DNA of 6,359 bases from Fen-999 sp041480065 (GCA_041480065.1 JBGOZF010000140.1:1-6359), one strand, 5' to 3'; positions 1 to 6,173 are shown, counted from the first letter of the stretch. The notes: generated from the sequence alone by a model not told the origin. Numbers and translations: made by a program.

Positions 1-955
1 CACTTGCTGTGGCGGCCTTCTTCGCGCAGCACCGACTGGATGGCGGCGACGCCGGGCTCGGCGGCATCCGCGCACTTCACGTAGGAACCGCCGGCGTAGC
101 CGTCGCGGAGGTAGAAGTTCTCGGTGCGCGGCTGCGGATCGGGATTCTCGATCTGGTTGGCCGGCGGTGTCGCAGGTTTTCCGTTCAAGCGGTAGGCGGC
201 CATATCGCCGGTGGCGAGCGCGAAGAAGTTGGCGCCGGTGCCGCCCATCACCGATTGGTGGTAGTTGTCGCTGATGGCGTAGGTCTGCGCCAGTTGCCTG
301 AACAACGGCGCATCGCCCTGAGCCATGTTGAAGTAGCCCATCAATTCGCCGCCCTGGCCGGGGTTGTCGGCGCTGACGTTGGCGTTGTCGCCGCCGGTGC
401 CGGCGCTCGTGGCCACCCAGGCGAACATGTCATGGTGGCGATTGCTGCCGCCGGTCTGCTGCCACATCTGGAAGAAGCGGTGCGGCGGATCGCCGAGCGC
501 CGAGGTCGGGGTGCCGTAGGGCACGAACTTGGTGATCTGGAACGGACCGTTGAGGTCGAGCGTTGCGAAGCGCGGATCGGCAATCGGCGGATAAGGCTGC
601 AGAGTGGCCGGATTGTAGGCGCCGGTCAGCATCGGCTGCGGCAGCTTCGCGTAGGCGTCGAGGCTGGTCGGGTCGATGGTGTAGCGACATGGCGGTTGGC
701 GCCGATGCGCTGCACCGCGCGGCCGTAGTGCGGGCCGGGGTTGCCGTCGGCGGTGACGATGCCCTGCGAGAGCAGGCTGTGCACCGACTCGCCGGCCGGC
801 GGCACGTAGGTGGCGAACAGGGTGTCGAAGGAGACGTTCTCGCCGACGACGACGATCAAATGGCGGATGGGCGTCGTCGTGTCGGCCGGCGCCGCGCCCA
901 CCGATGCTGCGGCGGCGACGGCGGCGGAAATCAAAGATATACGGATCGGGTTCAT
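1..955 (-). pseudogene. Secreted phosphoesterase (PF04185, phospholipase C/acid phosphatase type), frameshifted and cut by the left window edge
   Basis: This is a second alkaline-phosphatase-fold phosphoesterase, expected to hydrolyse phosphate esters in the periplasm or outside the cell. The start at 955 overlaps the upstream stop as ATGA and sits behind a weak AGGGA. Residues 1-24 form a signal peptide (basic start, Ala-rich core, likely cut after APA), followed at 39-44 by the family metal-binding motif ENVSFD. Reading continues to GANRHV, then breaks near 684-688. The family sequence resumes one frame over with YTIDPTSLDAYAKLPQPM and stays open to base 3. This second part contains DNYHQSVMGGTGANF, whose Thr (codon 237-239) is the expected nucleophile, equivalent to the Ser or Thr of related enzymes. 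The shift fits loss of one base. About 317 codons are present of a usual 500-600, so the C-terminal metal ligands lie outside the window. It could be a true pseudogene or an intact gene with an indel error. Confidence 0.85.
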
Positions 956-2646
956 CGTTCGTCCCTGATGTCGAACACGGTGGTCAAGTCCTTGACTGCG
1001 GCGTCCCGGCTGCCGAGGGCGCCCAGGCCGAAGCGGCGCTCGATGGTGGCGAGGATCGACGTCGTGTCGTGTAGGGCATGATCGACGGCAAAGCCACTGC
1101 GCAGGTGGGGTGCGATCACCAGCGCCGGGATGCGGGTGCCCGGACCCCACTGGTCGTAGGCGCCCTTGGCATTGTTGGCACTCGGCGGCGCGACGTGATC
1201 GGCGGTGCCGCCGAATTCGTCGTAGGTGACGATGATCATCGTGTCCCTGGCGCAGCCGCTGCCTTCGATCGCCTTGATCAGATCGACCAGGTGATCGCTG
1301 CCGGTATCTTCGCTGGCATAACCCGGATGCTCGTTCTCCTCGCCCAGCGGCTTGATGAAGCTGACGGCCTTGAGCTTGCAGGTGTGGTGGCCGGACGTCT
1401 GTGCGACCTGGACGAACTCGGTCTCGTCGCGCAAGTGCTCGGCGCGCGCAGTCGTGCCCGGCGCGAAGTTGGCGAAATAGTTGAAGGCCTGGTGATGGAA
1501 CTGGAACAGCTTGTCCGGGCACTTCGGCCAGGTCGAGCCGGCGATGGCGTTGGGGTCGGAGCAGGTCGGGCCGGCGCTGTTGGTAAAGCCTGGCTGGCTT
1601 GCGTCGCCGTCGGCATTGGCCCAGCCGCCCGAGTACCACGCCCAGTCGATGCCCGCGCCGGAGAGGCTGTCGCCGATGGTCGGCGTCGTCAACGCCGGCA
1701 GGCGCTTGGCGTCGGCCGTTCCCGGCGCGTAGGGCCAGGCCGCCGGCTGGATCGTATTGACGGCGAAGTCGCCGCAGGTGACTCCCTTCGGCGTCGGGCC
1801 GCGATTCGCGGCCGGGTTGCAGGAGGCGGTCAGCGCCTGATCCTTGACCGTGGTGCCGGCCGGCGAGGCGTAAAGAGCGTAGTTGTTCGGCATGCCATTC
1901 GCGTCGACGACCGAATGCAGGTCGATGGCAGAGCCGTCATTGACGGCAGCCACCCATTCCGGCGTGCGCGCGGCGACCAGCCACTGGTGGTCGAGGAAGG
2001 AGCCGCCGAAGGCCGCCTGGAAGAAATTGTCGGCAATCACGTAGTTCGGGTGATTGGGCCGATGCAGATAGGCGTAGATGGGCAGTTGCTTGGTATCGTA
2101 ATAGCCCATGGTCAAGCCGATCGCGTCGCTGCCGGCAACGTAGCGGTCCATCTTGCCGCCGTCGATCTGGTATTGCTCCTGGTAGTAGCGATGCACCAGG
2201 TCCTTGGTGCAACCGCCGGGCAGGCCGGCGCCCTTGAGCACGCCGTTGGGCGCGGACGCGCCGGGCGGCGGACATGTGGTGTCGCTGGCGGCGATGACGC
2301 TGTCGAGACGGAAGGGCCTGTTGACGAAGGCGCTGGTGATGCCGTTGGCGGCATCGGTGCAGGAGGCGGCGAGCGGCGGCGAGGTGAGGTTGACGTCGTT
2401 CTGCTTCAGGCAACCGAAGGCGCTGCCAGCCTGGTTGACCTGGGCGACATGGCCGTGGGCGAGACCATTGACACCCTCCCAGCGGCCATAGAGGTTGTCG
2501 AAGCTGTGGTTCTCCTGGTAGATCACGACGATATGGTTGATCTTGCCCAGCGCGTCCTGGCCATCGTGGGCTTGTACGGCGCCGACGGCGCCGAGCGCAG
2601 CCAGGGCGGCCGCGATCGCCGCGGCCATGGGTTTGCGAATCTTCAT
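952..2646 (-). CDS. Secreted AcpA-like acid phosphatase, phosphoesterase family (PF04185)
   Basis: The gene encodes 564 residues and is intact. It probably releases phosphate from organic esters outside the cytoplasm; substrate range cannot be read from sequence. Residues 1-26 are a signal peptide (MKIRK, Ala-rich core, likely cut after VQA). Family landmarks appear in order: EN at 45-46 in IVVIYQENHSFDNLYG, Ser216 in FGGSFLDHQW (expected nucleophile), HH at 384-385, His440 in ENEHPGY, and Asp476-Glu477 in VTYDEFGG. These match the metal and active-site positions known for Francisella AcpA as I recall them. Ten cysteines are spread through the mature part, suggesting disulfides and export. 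The 2646 start is chosen because GGAGG lies 8 bases before it and it gives a signal peptide; an upstream in-frame ATG at 2979 adds 111 residues without one. It is the first gene of an operon with the overlapping paralogue, and a Pho-box match lies about 170 bases upstream. A non-specific phospholipase C activity is the alternative. Confidence 0.92.
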   Translation of the reverse strand: MKIRKPMAAAIAAALAALGAVGAVQAHDGQDALGKINHIVVIYQENHSFDNLYGRWEGVNGLAHGHVAQVNQAGSAFGCLKQNDVNLTSPPLAASCTDAANGITSAFVNRPFRLDSVIAASDTTCPPPGASAPNGVLKGAGLPGGCTKDLVHRYYQEQYQIDGGKMDRYVAGSDAIGLTMGYYDTKQLPIYAYLHRPNHPNYVIADNFFQAAFGGSFLDHQWLVAARTPEWVAAVNDGSAIDLHSVVDANGMPNNYALYASPAGTTVKDQALTASCNPAANRGPTPKGVTCGDFAVNTIQPAAWPYAPGTADAKRLPALTTPTIGDSLSGAGIDWAWYSGGWANADGDASQPGFTNSAGPTCSDPNAIAGSTWPKCPDKLFQFHHQAFNYFANFAPGTTARAEHLRDETEFVQVAQTSGHHTCKLKAVSFIKPLGEENEHPGYASEDTGSDHLVDLIKAIEGSGCARDTMIIVTYDEFGGTADHVAPPSANNAKGAYDQWGPGTRIPALVIAPHLRSGFAVDHALHDTTSILATIERRFGLGALGSRDAAVKDLTTVFDIRDER

Positions 2647-2654
2647 CGGTGGTT

Positions 2655-2659
2655 CCTCC
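2655..2659 (-). promoter_or_regulatory. Ribosome binding site of the acid phosphatase gene
   Basis: GGAGG on the minus strand, 8 bases before the ATG at 2646-2644. It decides the start in favour of the signal-peptide form over the longer reading from 2979, which has no comparable site. Confidence 0.8.
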
Positions 2660-2723
2660 GGTCTTGTCTCTGCATGGGATCCAGACGCAGTAAACCAGTC
2701 GGCCTGTAGGCGTGCGGCCGTTA

Positions 2724-2733
2724 CCGATCGGAC
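2724..2733. repeat. CCGATCGGAC element, copy 1
   Basis: Ten bases identical to 2882-2891, containing the perfect palindrome CCGATCGG. It lies between the Pho-box match and the phosphatase start, so within the expected leader or early transcribed region. It may be a regulator half of an operator pair; chance is possible in GC-rich DNA. Confidence 0.35.
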
Positions 2734-2816
2734 TGCGTCTGCGGCGCGTTCCGCCCGGCTGATCGCTGCCAGGCGAGGAAGCAATCGCGACGTTACTGGG
2801 CCCATGTTGCAGCCCT

Positions 2817-2834
2817 GCGACGGAGTTATGACAA
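2817..2834 (-). promoter_or_regulatory. Probable Pho box (PhoB binding site) upstream of the phosphatase operon
   Basis: Read on the minus strand the site is TTGTCATAACTCCGTCGC. It matches 14 of 18 positions of the enterobacterial consensus CTGTCATAWAWCTGTCAY, including an uninterrupted TGTCATAA and the second half-site core GTC at the correct 11-base spacing. It points towards the phosphatase genes and is unusually AT-rich for its surroundings. The weak point is the lack of a good -10: only CAACAT, 7 bases downstream, is near the place expected. The call rests on sequence plus the phosphate-scavenging nature of the genes. Confidence 0.6.
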
Positions 2835-2875
2835 CCTTGCGCCGTCGCACCGGAACGAATCTGGCATCCCCGGCC

Positions 2876-2895
2876 CATAGTCCGATCGGACCATG
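2876..2895. promoter_or_regulatory. 20-base near-perfect dyad, copy 2 of CCGATCGGAC
   Basis: CATAGTCCGATCGGACCATG reads the same on both strands except for one mismatched pair (A2879 with C2892); the central 12 bases, 2880-2891, are a perfect palindrome. It carries the second copy of the CCGATCGGAC repeat. It lies between the two divergent genes and upstream of both, a usual place for an operator of a dimeric regulator. No known regulator is recognised. Confidence 0.4.
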
Positions 2896-2907
2896 ACCGT
2901 GACTTCC

Positions 2908-2922
2908 TGGCGCAATTTGCGC
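2908..2922 (+). promoter_or_regulatory. Weak sigma-54-like promoter / 13-base palindrome before the phytase-like gene
   Basis: TGGCGCAATTTGCGC has a good -24 element (TGGCGC against TGGCAC) and keeps the invariant GG-N10-GC spacing, but the two bases before the -12 GC are GC and not TT. It would start transcription near 2934, leaving a leader of about 80 bases. RpoN control of PEP-CTERM genes is known in floc-forming betaproteobacteria, which is the reason to list it. The same bases include the palindrome GCGCAA-T-TTGCGC, so it could equally be an operator. Confidence 0.22.
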
Positions 2923-3013
2923 GGTGTAAAACGCCCCCAGCACGCTGTTTGACAAAACGCCGTTGTCGGCTGCAGGCACCTATCGTTTCAACTCCATCCA
3001 TCGGAAAGAAATC

Positions 3014-4448
3014 ATGGAATCTCCGCACAAATCGACCTTTTCCAGAACCGCCATCGCCGTCGCCCTGCTCGCGGCCGGCATCTCCCAAGGCGCCCACGCC
3101 TCCATCGATCTGATCGCCGTCGGCACACTGGACGGCAGTTCCGCCGGATCGTTTGCCGATCTCTCCGGACTCAGCGGCATGCTTGAAAACGGCGCTGCCC
3201 AGAACCTGCTCGGCGGCATCGGCTCGGGCCTCGCCTACGCCGGCGGCAACACCTTCATCGCCTTGCCCGATCGCGGTGAGCTATGCCGGCGGCATCGGTG
3301 TCGACTACACGACGTCCTACATTCCGCGCCTGCAGACAGTGACCATGTCGCTGACCGCCAGCACCTCGGGCAGCCTGCCATTCACGCTGACGCCGACGCT
3401 GAGCAAGACGACCTTGCTCTACAGCAACACCGCACTCAACTATGCCGCCGGCGCCGCGCCGGCTATCAACACGACCAACAAGTACTACTTCAGCGGCCGC
3501 TCGGACAACTTCGCCGCCGGGCTGTCGACCAATCCCGCCAACGCGCGCCTCGATCCGGAAGCCATACGCGTCGCCAACAACGGCAAGAGCGTATTCATCA
3601 GTGACGAGTACGGTCCCTATGTCTATCAGTTCGACCGGGCGACGGGCCAGCGCATTGCCAGCTTCACGCTGCCGGCCAAGTTCGCGGTGGCGAATCAGAG
3701 TTCGCTCGGCGCGACGGAGATCAGCGGCAACACCTCTGGACGGGTGGCCAACAAGGGGATGGAAGGCCTCGCCATCACCCCCGACGGCAAGACGCTGGTC
3801 GGTTTCGAGCAGAGTCCGCTGATCCAGGACGGCGGCGACGGCGGCCGCGCCAATCGCATCGTCACCTTCGACATCGCCAGCGGGACGACGCATGAATATG
3901 CCTACGACAACTATCTCGCGGCGAAGAACAAGGCCTACAACAGCAGCGAAATGCTGGCGGTGAACAACCATCAGTTCCTGGTTCTGGAGCGCGACGGCAA
4001 GGGGTTGGGCGACGGCTCCAACGCCGTCGTCAAGCAGATATTCTCGGTCGACATCGCCGGCGCGCAGGATGTGTCCGGCGTGTCGGGCGAGGCCAATCTC
4101 CTGGCCAAGGCGACGACCAAGAGCCTGTTCCTCGACCTGCGTGCGCTGTTCAACGCCAACGGCATTACGGATGCCCAGATCCCCGCCAAGCTCGAGGGCA
4201 TGGCCTTCGGCGAGGACATCACGGTCAATGGCGTCATCAAGCACACGCTTTGGATCGGCAACGACAACGACTTCGTTTCCGGCGTCGCCGGCACCAACAA
4301 GTTCTTCGTCCTGTCCTTCACCGACGCCGACCTGGCCGGCTTCACGCCGCAGAGCATCGCTGCCGTACCCGAGCCTGAGACCTATGCCATGATGCTGGCA
4401 GGTCTTGGTCTGTTGGGAGTTGCAGCCAGGCGCAGGCGGCACGGCTGA
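3014..4448 (+). pseudogene. Phytase-like esterase (PF13449) with PEP-CTERM sorting signal, frameshifted near 3278
   Basis: It belongs to the 'esterase-like activity of phytase' family, a beta-propeller-like secreted group; activity on phytate is not established for most members. The start at 3014 follows GGAAAGAA. Residues 1-33 are a signal peptide ending AHA. The first frame gives LSGLSGMLENG and GGNTFIALPDRG, family N-terminal motifs, then shifts. From about 3279 the family sequence continues in the next frame: YAGGIGVDYTTSYIPRLQT, then ISDEYGPYVYQFD, NKGMEGLAITPDGKTLVGFE, SEMLAVNNHQFLVLERD and LEGMAFGEDI. The end is a canonical PEP-CTERM tail: VPEPET, a hydrophobic helix, then ARRRRHG, which directs exosortase sorting to the envelope or exopolysaccharide. 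Rejoined it would be about 477-481 residues. The break would remove over 80% of the protein unless repaired or a sequencing error. It is divergent from the phosphatase operon. Confidence 0.88.
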
Positions 4449-4469
4449 ACCGCGAAGGAGCGAACGCGA

Positions 4470-4492
4470 ACGGGGCTTCGGCCCCGTCTTTC
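4470..4492 (+). terminator. Rho-independent terminator of the phytase-like gene
   Basis: ACGGGGC pairs with GCCCCGT through seven base pairs closed by a TTCG tetraloop (4477-4480), followed by TCTTTC. It starts 21 bases after the stop codon. The UUCG loop and GC stem make it strong although the T tract is short and interrupted. Confidence 0.82.
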
Positions 4493-4498
4493 CCGTGC

Positions 4499-4672
4499 GC
4501 CTATCGTGGCCGGCGCAGTGACCGCCGCCCGCAGTGCGGCATTTGGCGCCAGCACGCCGTCCCGCAGGGATTTCCGTCGGTCATGGCAACGGTAACGATA
4601 CCGACGTGGCGGCGGGATCAGAGCCGCCAGGCGGTCGATCAGTTCGAGCGGCGTCAGCAGCAGGTGGACGCT
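4499..4672 (-). mobile_element. Fragment of an IS91-type transposase (Y2 transposase family)
   Basis: The minus strand encodes GGSVHLLLTPLELIDRLAALIPPPRRYRYR, then an eight-residue interruption, then GVLAPNAALRAAVTA. These blocks are the well-conserved LTPLE(F/L)I.RLA.L.PPPR..RYHGVLAPN segment of IS91/Y2 rolling-circle transposases. The catalytic HUH and tyrosine motifs are absent on both sides. The expected H-GVLAPN junction is split by 24 in-frame bases (4559-4582). The element is a dead remnant lying between the phytase terminator and a truncated phosphodiesterase; no terminal ori or ter sequence is recognisable. Confidence 0.75.
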
Positions 4673-4901
4673 GCCGCCGGATTGGCCGGAGCGCGCCCGG
4701 CGACTCGGTGTCATCGCCATCCACTGCGCTGCTCGCCATGTCAAGGCCGAGGCCGTCGCGGCGATTCGCCTGGCAGGATATTCGGTCGCCTGCTACACCG
4801 TCAATCAGCGCGGCAAGGCGCAGGATCTGCTGGCGATGGGTGTCGGCGCAGCGTTCACCGACAGGCCGGATCTCTGGTCAGGTCAGCAATTCGAGCAATG
4901 A
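4668..4901 (+). pseudogene. C-terminal remnant of a glycerophosphodiester phosphodiesterase (GDPD family)
   Basis: An open stretch without its own start reads LPPDWPERARRLGVIAIHC, AARHVKAEAVAAIRLAGYSV, ACYTVNQRGKAQDLLAMGVG and AAFTDRPDLW, ending at TGA 4899-4901. This is the last third of bacterial UgpQ-type enzymes, which cleave glycerophosphodiesters to glycerol-3-phosphate and an alcohol: the tYTVN strand, the A..L...GV.a..TDRPDL end and the LPPDW..RA..LG segment are all in order. The N-terminal HRG/PEN catalytic motifs are missing, replaced at about 4668-4672 by the transposase fragment on the other strand. It cannot be active. The former gene fits the phosphate-scavenging theme of its neighbours. 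Confidence 0.78.
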
Positions 4902-4943
4902 GCCATCTTGTCCAACGAAGATGGTAACTGGACGTTAATACCA

Positions 4944-4974
4944 TTGTCACGTCATTGGGTCATCCTCGTTAAAT
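4944..4974 (+). promoter_or_regulatory. Possible promoter of the small PEP-CTERM gene
   Basis: TTGTCA (4944-4949) is one base from the -35 consensus. TTAAAT (4969-4974) is a four-of-six -10, but the spacer of 19 is long. It sits just downstream of the GDPD remnant and 30 bases before the chosen start. Three GTCA motifs lie between 4946 and 4962. Confidence 0.25.
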
Positions 4975-5004
4975 AGCAAAATGACATACTCAGGGGATCC
5001 CGTG

Positions 5005-5706
5005 ATGCGGAATATGTTGCTCTCGTTGGCCACAATCGTGTGCCTTTATGCACCGGCGTCTTTCGCCGGCATCGTCTATTCGATCAATCCGAGCCAAAGC
5101 TATGTTTCGGTGTCGGTTCCGACTTGGGAACGAGGCGATCCGTGGAACAGGATTGCTACCGATGGCAGTTCTGTCGGCGGGTACGAATGGCGACCGACAA
5201 CACGTTCCGAACGATTTGGCATCAGCGGGGGATTGGAGCTGTCGATCATGTCTGGCCTATGGAACGACGGGCAGATCGGCATTCAGACCGAGCTTCGGGA
5301 CCTGACATCTTCTGCCCCGTCTGAGCTCGGCTTCGCGATACCCTCCTATTTGTGGTACGACCCGACGCTCGGAGTCGTCAGTTCGCGAGGCACTTGTAAC
5401 GGCTTCGGCAACGGCAGTATCTTCTGCTATGCAGATTTTTCTAGGACCGCCGGCGGGACGCTGGTGGGAAATGATCTCATTCTTGATGGCCTGTTCGGTC
5501 CGCCAACGATCATCTACATCGGGATGTTTGGCGGCCTGGAAGCACCGCCAGACCCCGAGTTTTCCTACGCGAATGCCCCCTATTCCTATCACATCGAGGC
5601 TACGATCCCGGAGCCGGCCACCGTGTCATTGTTGTTGATGGCGCTCTTTCTGGTTGTCGTCGGCCACCAGTTGGGCTCGTCTGAGTGGCGACAGCGCCGT
5701 AGCTAG
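5005..5706 (+). CDS. Small secreted PEP-CTERM domain protein of unknown function
   Basis: The product has 233 residues. The 5005 ATG is preferred over an in-frame ATG at 4981 because AGGGGA lies 8 bases before it and it gives a compact signal peptide, MRNMLLSLATIVCLYAPASFA, cut before GIVYS. The mature part is rich in Ser, Gly, Thr and aromatic residues with alternating hydrophobic positions, as in all-beta PEP-CTERM ectodomains; it opens with YSINPSQSYVSVSV, a pattern often seen in such proteins. Only two cysteines remain after the signal peptide (TCNGFGNGSIFC), so a short disulfide loop is plausible. The C-terminus has IPEPAT, a 17-residue hydrophobic helix and a basic end (SSEWRQRRS), the exosortase sorting signal. 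No enzyme motif is recognised. Its GC content is lower than in the phosphatase genes, and no gene beside it suggests a pathway. Confidence 0.85.
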   Translation: MRNMLLSLATIVCLYAPASFAGIVYSINPSQSYVSVSVPTWERGDPWNRIATDGSSVGGYEWRPTTRSERFGISGGLELSIMSGLWNDGQIGIQTELRDLTSSAPSELGFAIPSYLWYDPTLGVVSSRGTCNGFGNGSIFCYADFSRTAGGTLVGNDLILDGLFGPPTIIYIGMFGGLEAPPDPEFSYANAPYSYHIEATIPEPATVSLLLMALFLVVVGHQLGSSEWRQRRS

Positions 5707-5799
5707 AGTCGGCCCCGCTGACTTGCGGCGCGACCCGGCTTTAGCCCTCGATGAACGATAGCGATGGCGGGCTTGGTCGTCCTCGCGATGCGGCGAAAT

Positions 5800-5815
5800 A
5801 CCATACTATGATGGT
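5800..5815. other. Short inverted repeat ACCAT-N6-ATGGT
   Basis: ACCAT (5800-5804) and ATGGT (5811-5815) form a five-base dyad with a six-base spacer, in an AT-richer patch between the PEP-CTERM gene and the DUF3562-type gene. It may be an operator; it is short enough to be chance. Confidence 0.2.
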
Positions 5816-5826
5816 GGTCGTTCTGT

Positions 5827-5851
5827 GCGCCGACGGGTGGAACGTCGGCGC
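5827..5851. other. Nine-base-pair perfect stem-loop before the DUF3562-type gene
   Basis: GCGCCGACG and CGTCGGCGC are perfect inverted repeats separated by GGTGGAA. No T run follows on the plus side (GAATAGTGG), so it is not a standard terminator for the upstream gene; none follows on the minus side either. A TAGAAT hexamer (5862-5867), five of six to the -10 consensus, lies 10 bases further and 37 bases before the start at 5905, so the dyad occupies the -35 zone of a possible promoter. An operator role is plausible. Confidence 0.45.
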
Positions 5852-5904
5852 GAATAGTGGCTAGAATCCGGTGTGTCTTCCTCTCCCCCAACGAGGATTC
5901 AACC

Positions 5905-6111
5905 ATGACTCTGGCTACAGAACAGCTTGCGGCACATCGCCATGCAATCGAGAACCTGGCGAAGGAACTTGTCTTGCCAAGAGAACTGGTCGCTGATCGC
6001 TATCAGCAGCAATTGGCTGTGCTGACGCAAGGCGCGGTGATTAGCGATTACCTCGTGCTCCTGACGTGCCGACACGTTCGCAGCGATCTGCGGGAGTCGG
6101 AACACGCCTGA
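5905..6111 (+). CDS. Small DUF3562-type protein
   Basis: A 68-residue cytoplasmic protein without signal peptide or membrane segment. GAGGAT precedes the 5905 ATG by 7 bases; an in-frame ATG at 5857 has no such site. The layout matches DUF3562: an N-terminal helix IENLAKELVLPRELVADRY, a second helix QQQLAVLTQGA, then the conserved block ISDYLVLLTCRHVRSDL. Family members are 60-85 residues, mostly proteobacterial, and have no known function; a three-helix bundle is predicted for related small domains. A single Cys lies in the final helix. It probably has its own promoter, being 198 bases from the PEP-CTERM gene. Confidence 0.72.
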   Translation: MTLATEQLAAHRHAIENLAKELVLPRELVADRYQQQLAVLTQGAVISDYLVLLTCRHVRSDLRESEHA

Positions 6112-6173
6112 CCATAAGCGCAAGGCAATTGGAGGGGCCGCGTTCGAATTGATCCTGGAAACAGCAGTTGCAC

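Larger units (their letters stand above)
2647..3013. other. Divergent intergenic region between phosphatase operon and phytase-like gene
   Basis: These 367 bases separate two outward-facing transcription units and contain no convincing gene. They hold the Pho-box match (2817-2834), two copies of CCGATCGGAC (2724-2733 and 2882-2891), a 13-base palindrome GCGCAATTTGCGC (2910-2922) and a small inverted repeat GACAA/TTGTC (2951-2955 and 2963-2967). No good paired -35/-10 for sigma-70 is visible in either direction, which fits activator-dependent promoters but does not prove them. Confidence 0.7.

Noticed and set aside
676..700. Programmed ribosomal frameshifting as the explanation of the break
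   Set aside because: No slippery heptamer or downstream structure is evident, and nothing in this family calls for recoding; mutation or sequence error is simpler.
1078..2709. 543-codon plus-strand open frame opposite the acid phosphatase
   Set aside because: It lies exactly antisense to an intact gene with full family motifs. Its translation is Val/Gly/Arg-rich without any domain, a usual artefact in GC-rich DNA.
2945..2969. TTGACA at 2949 as a -35 or as a Pho box for the phytase-like gene
   Set aside because: No -10 lies at 16-18 bases (the nearest, TATCGT, is 26 away), and the best Pho-box alignment gives only about 10 of 18 matches.
2647..2979. Longer N-terminus for the acid phosphatase from the ATG at 2979
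   Set aside because: It would bury the signal peptide behind 111 residues of unfamily-like sequence and run through the Pho-box match; the 2646 start has GGAGG.
3255..4442. 395-codon minus-strand open frame opposite the phytase-like gene
   Set aside because: Antisense shadow of a recognisable PF13449/PEP-CTERM protein; no motif or signal of its own.
4382..4744. 120-codon minus-strand frame as a complete gene
   Set aside because: Only its middle resembles a transposase; its ends run over the phytase PEP-CTERM codons and terminator on one side and the GDPD remnant on the other.
4944..4963. Repeated GTCA motifs as a Pho box before the small PEP-CTERM gene
   Set aside because: The motifs are 5 and 8 bases apart, not the 11 required between half-sites.
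6142..6150. GTTCGAATT resembling a tRNA T-loop or attachment site
   Set aside because: The flanks do not pair into a T-stem and no acceptor or anticodon arm can be found nearby.
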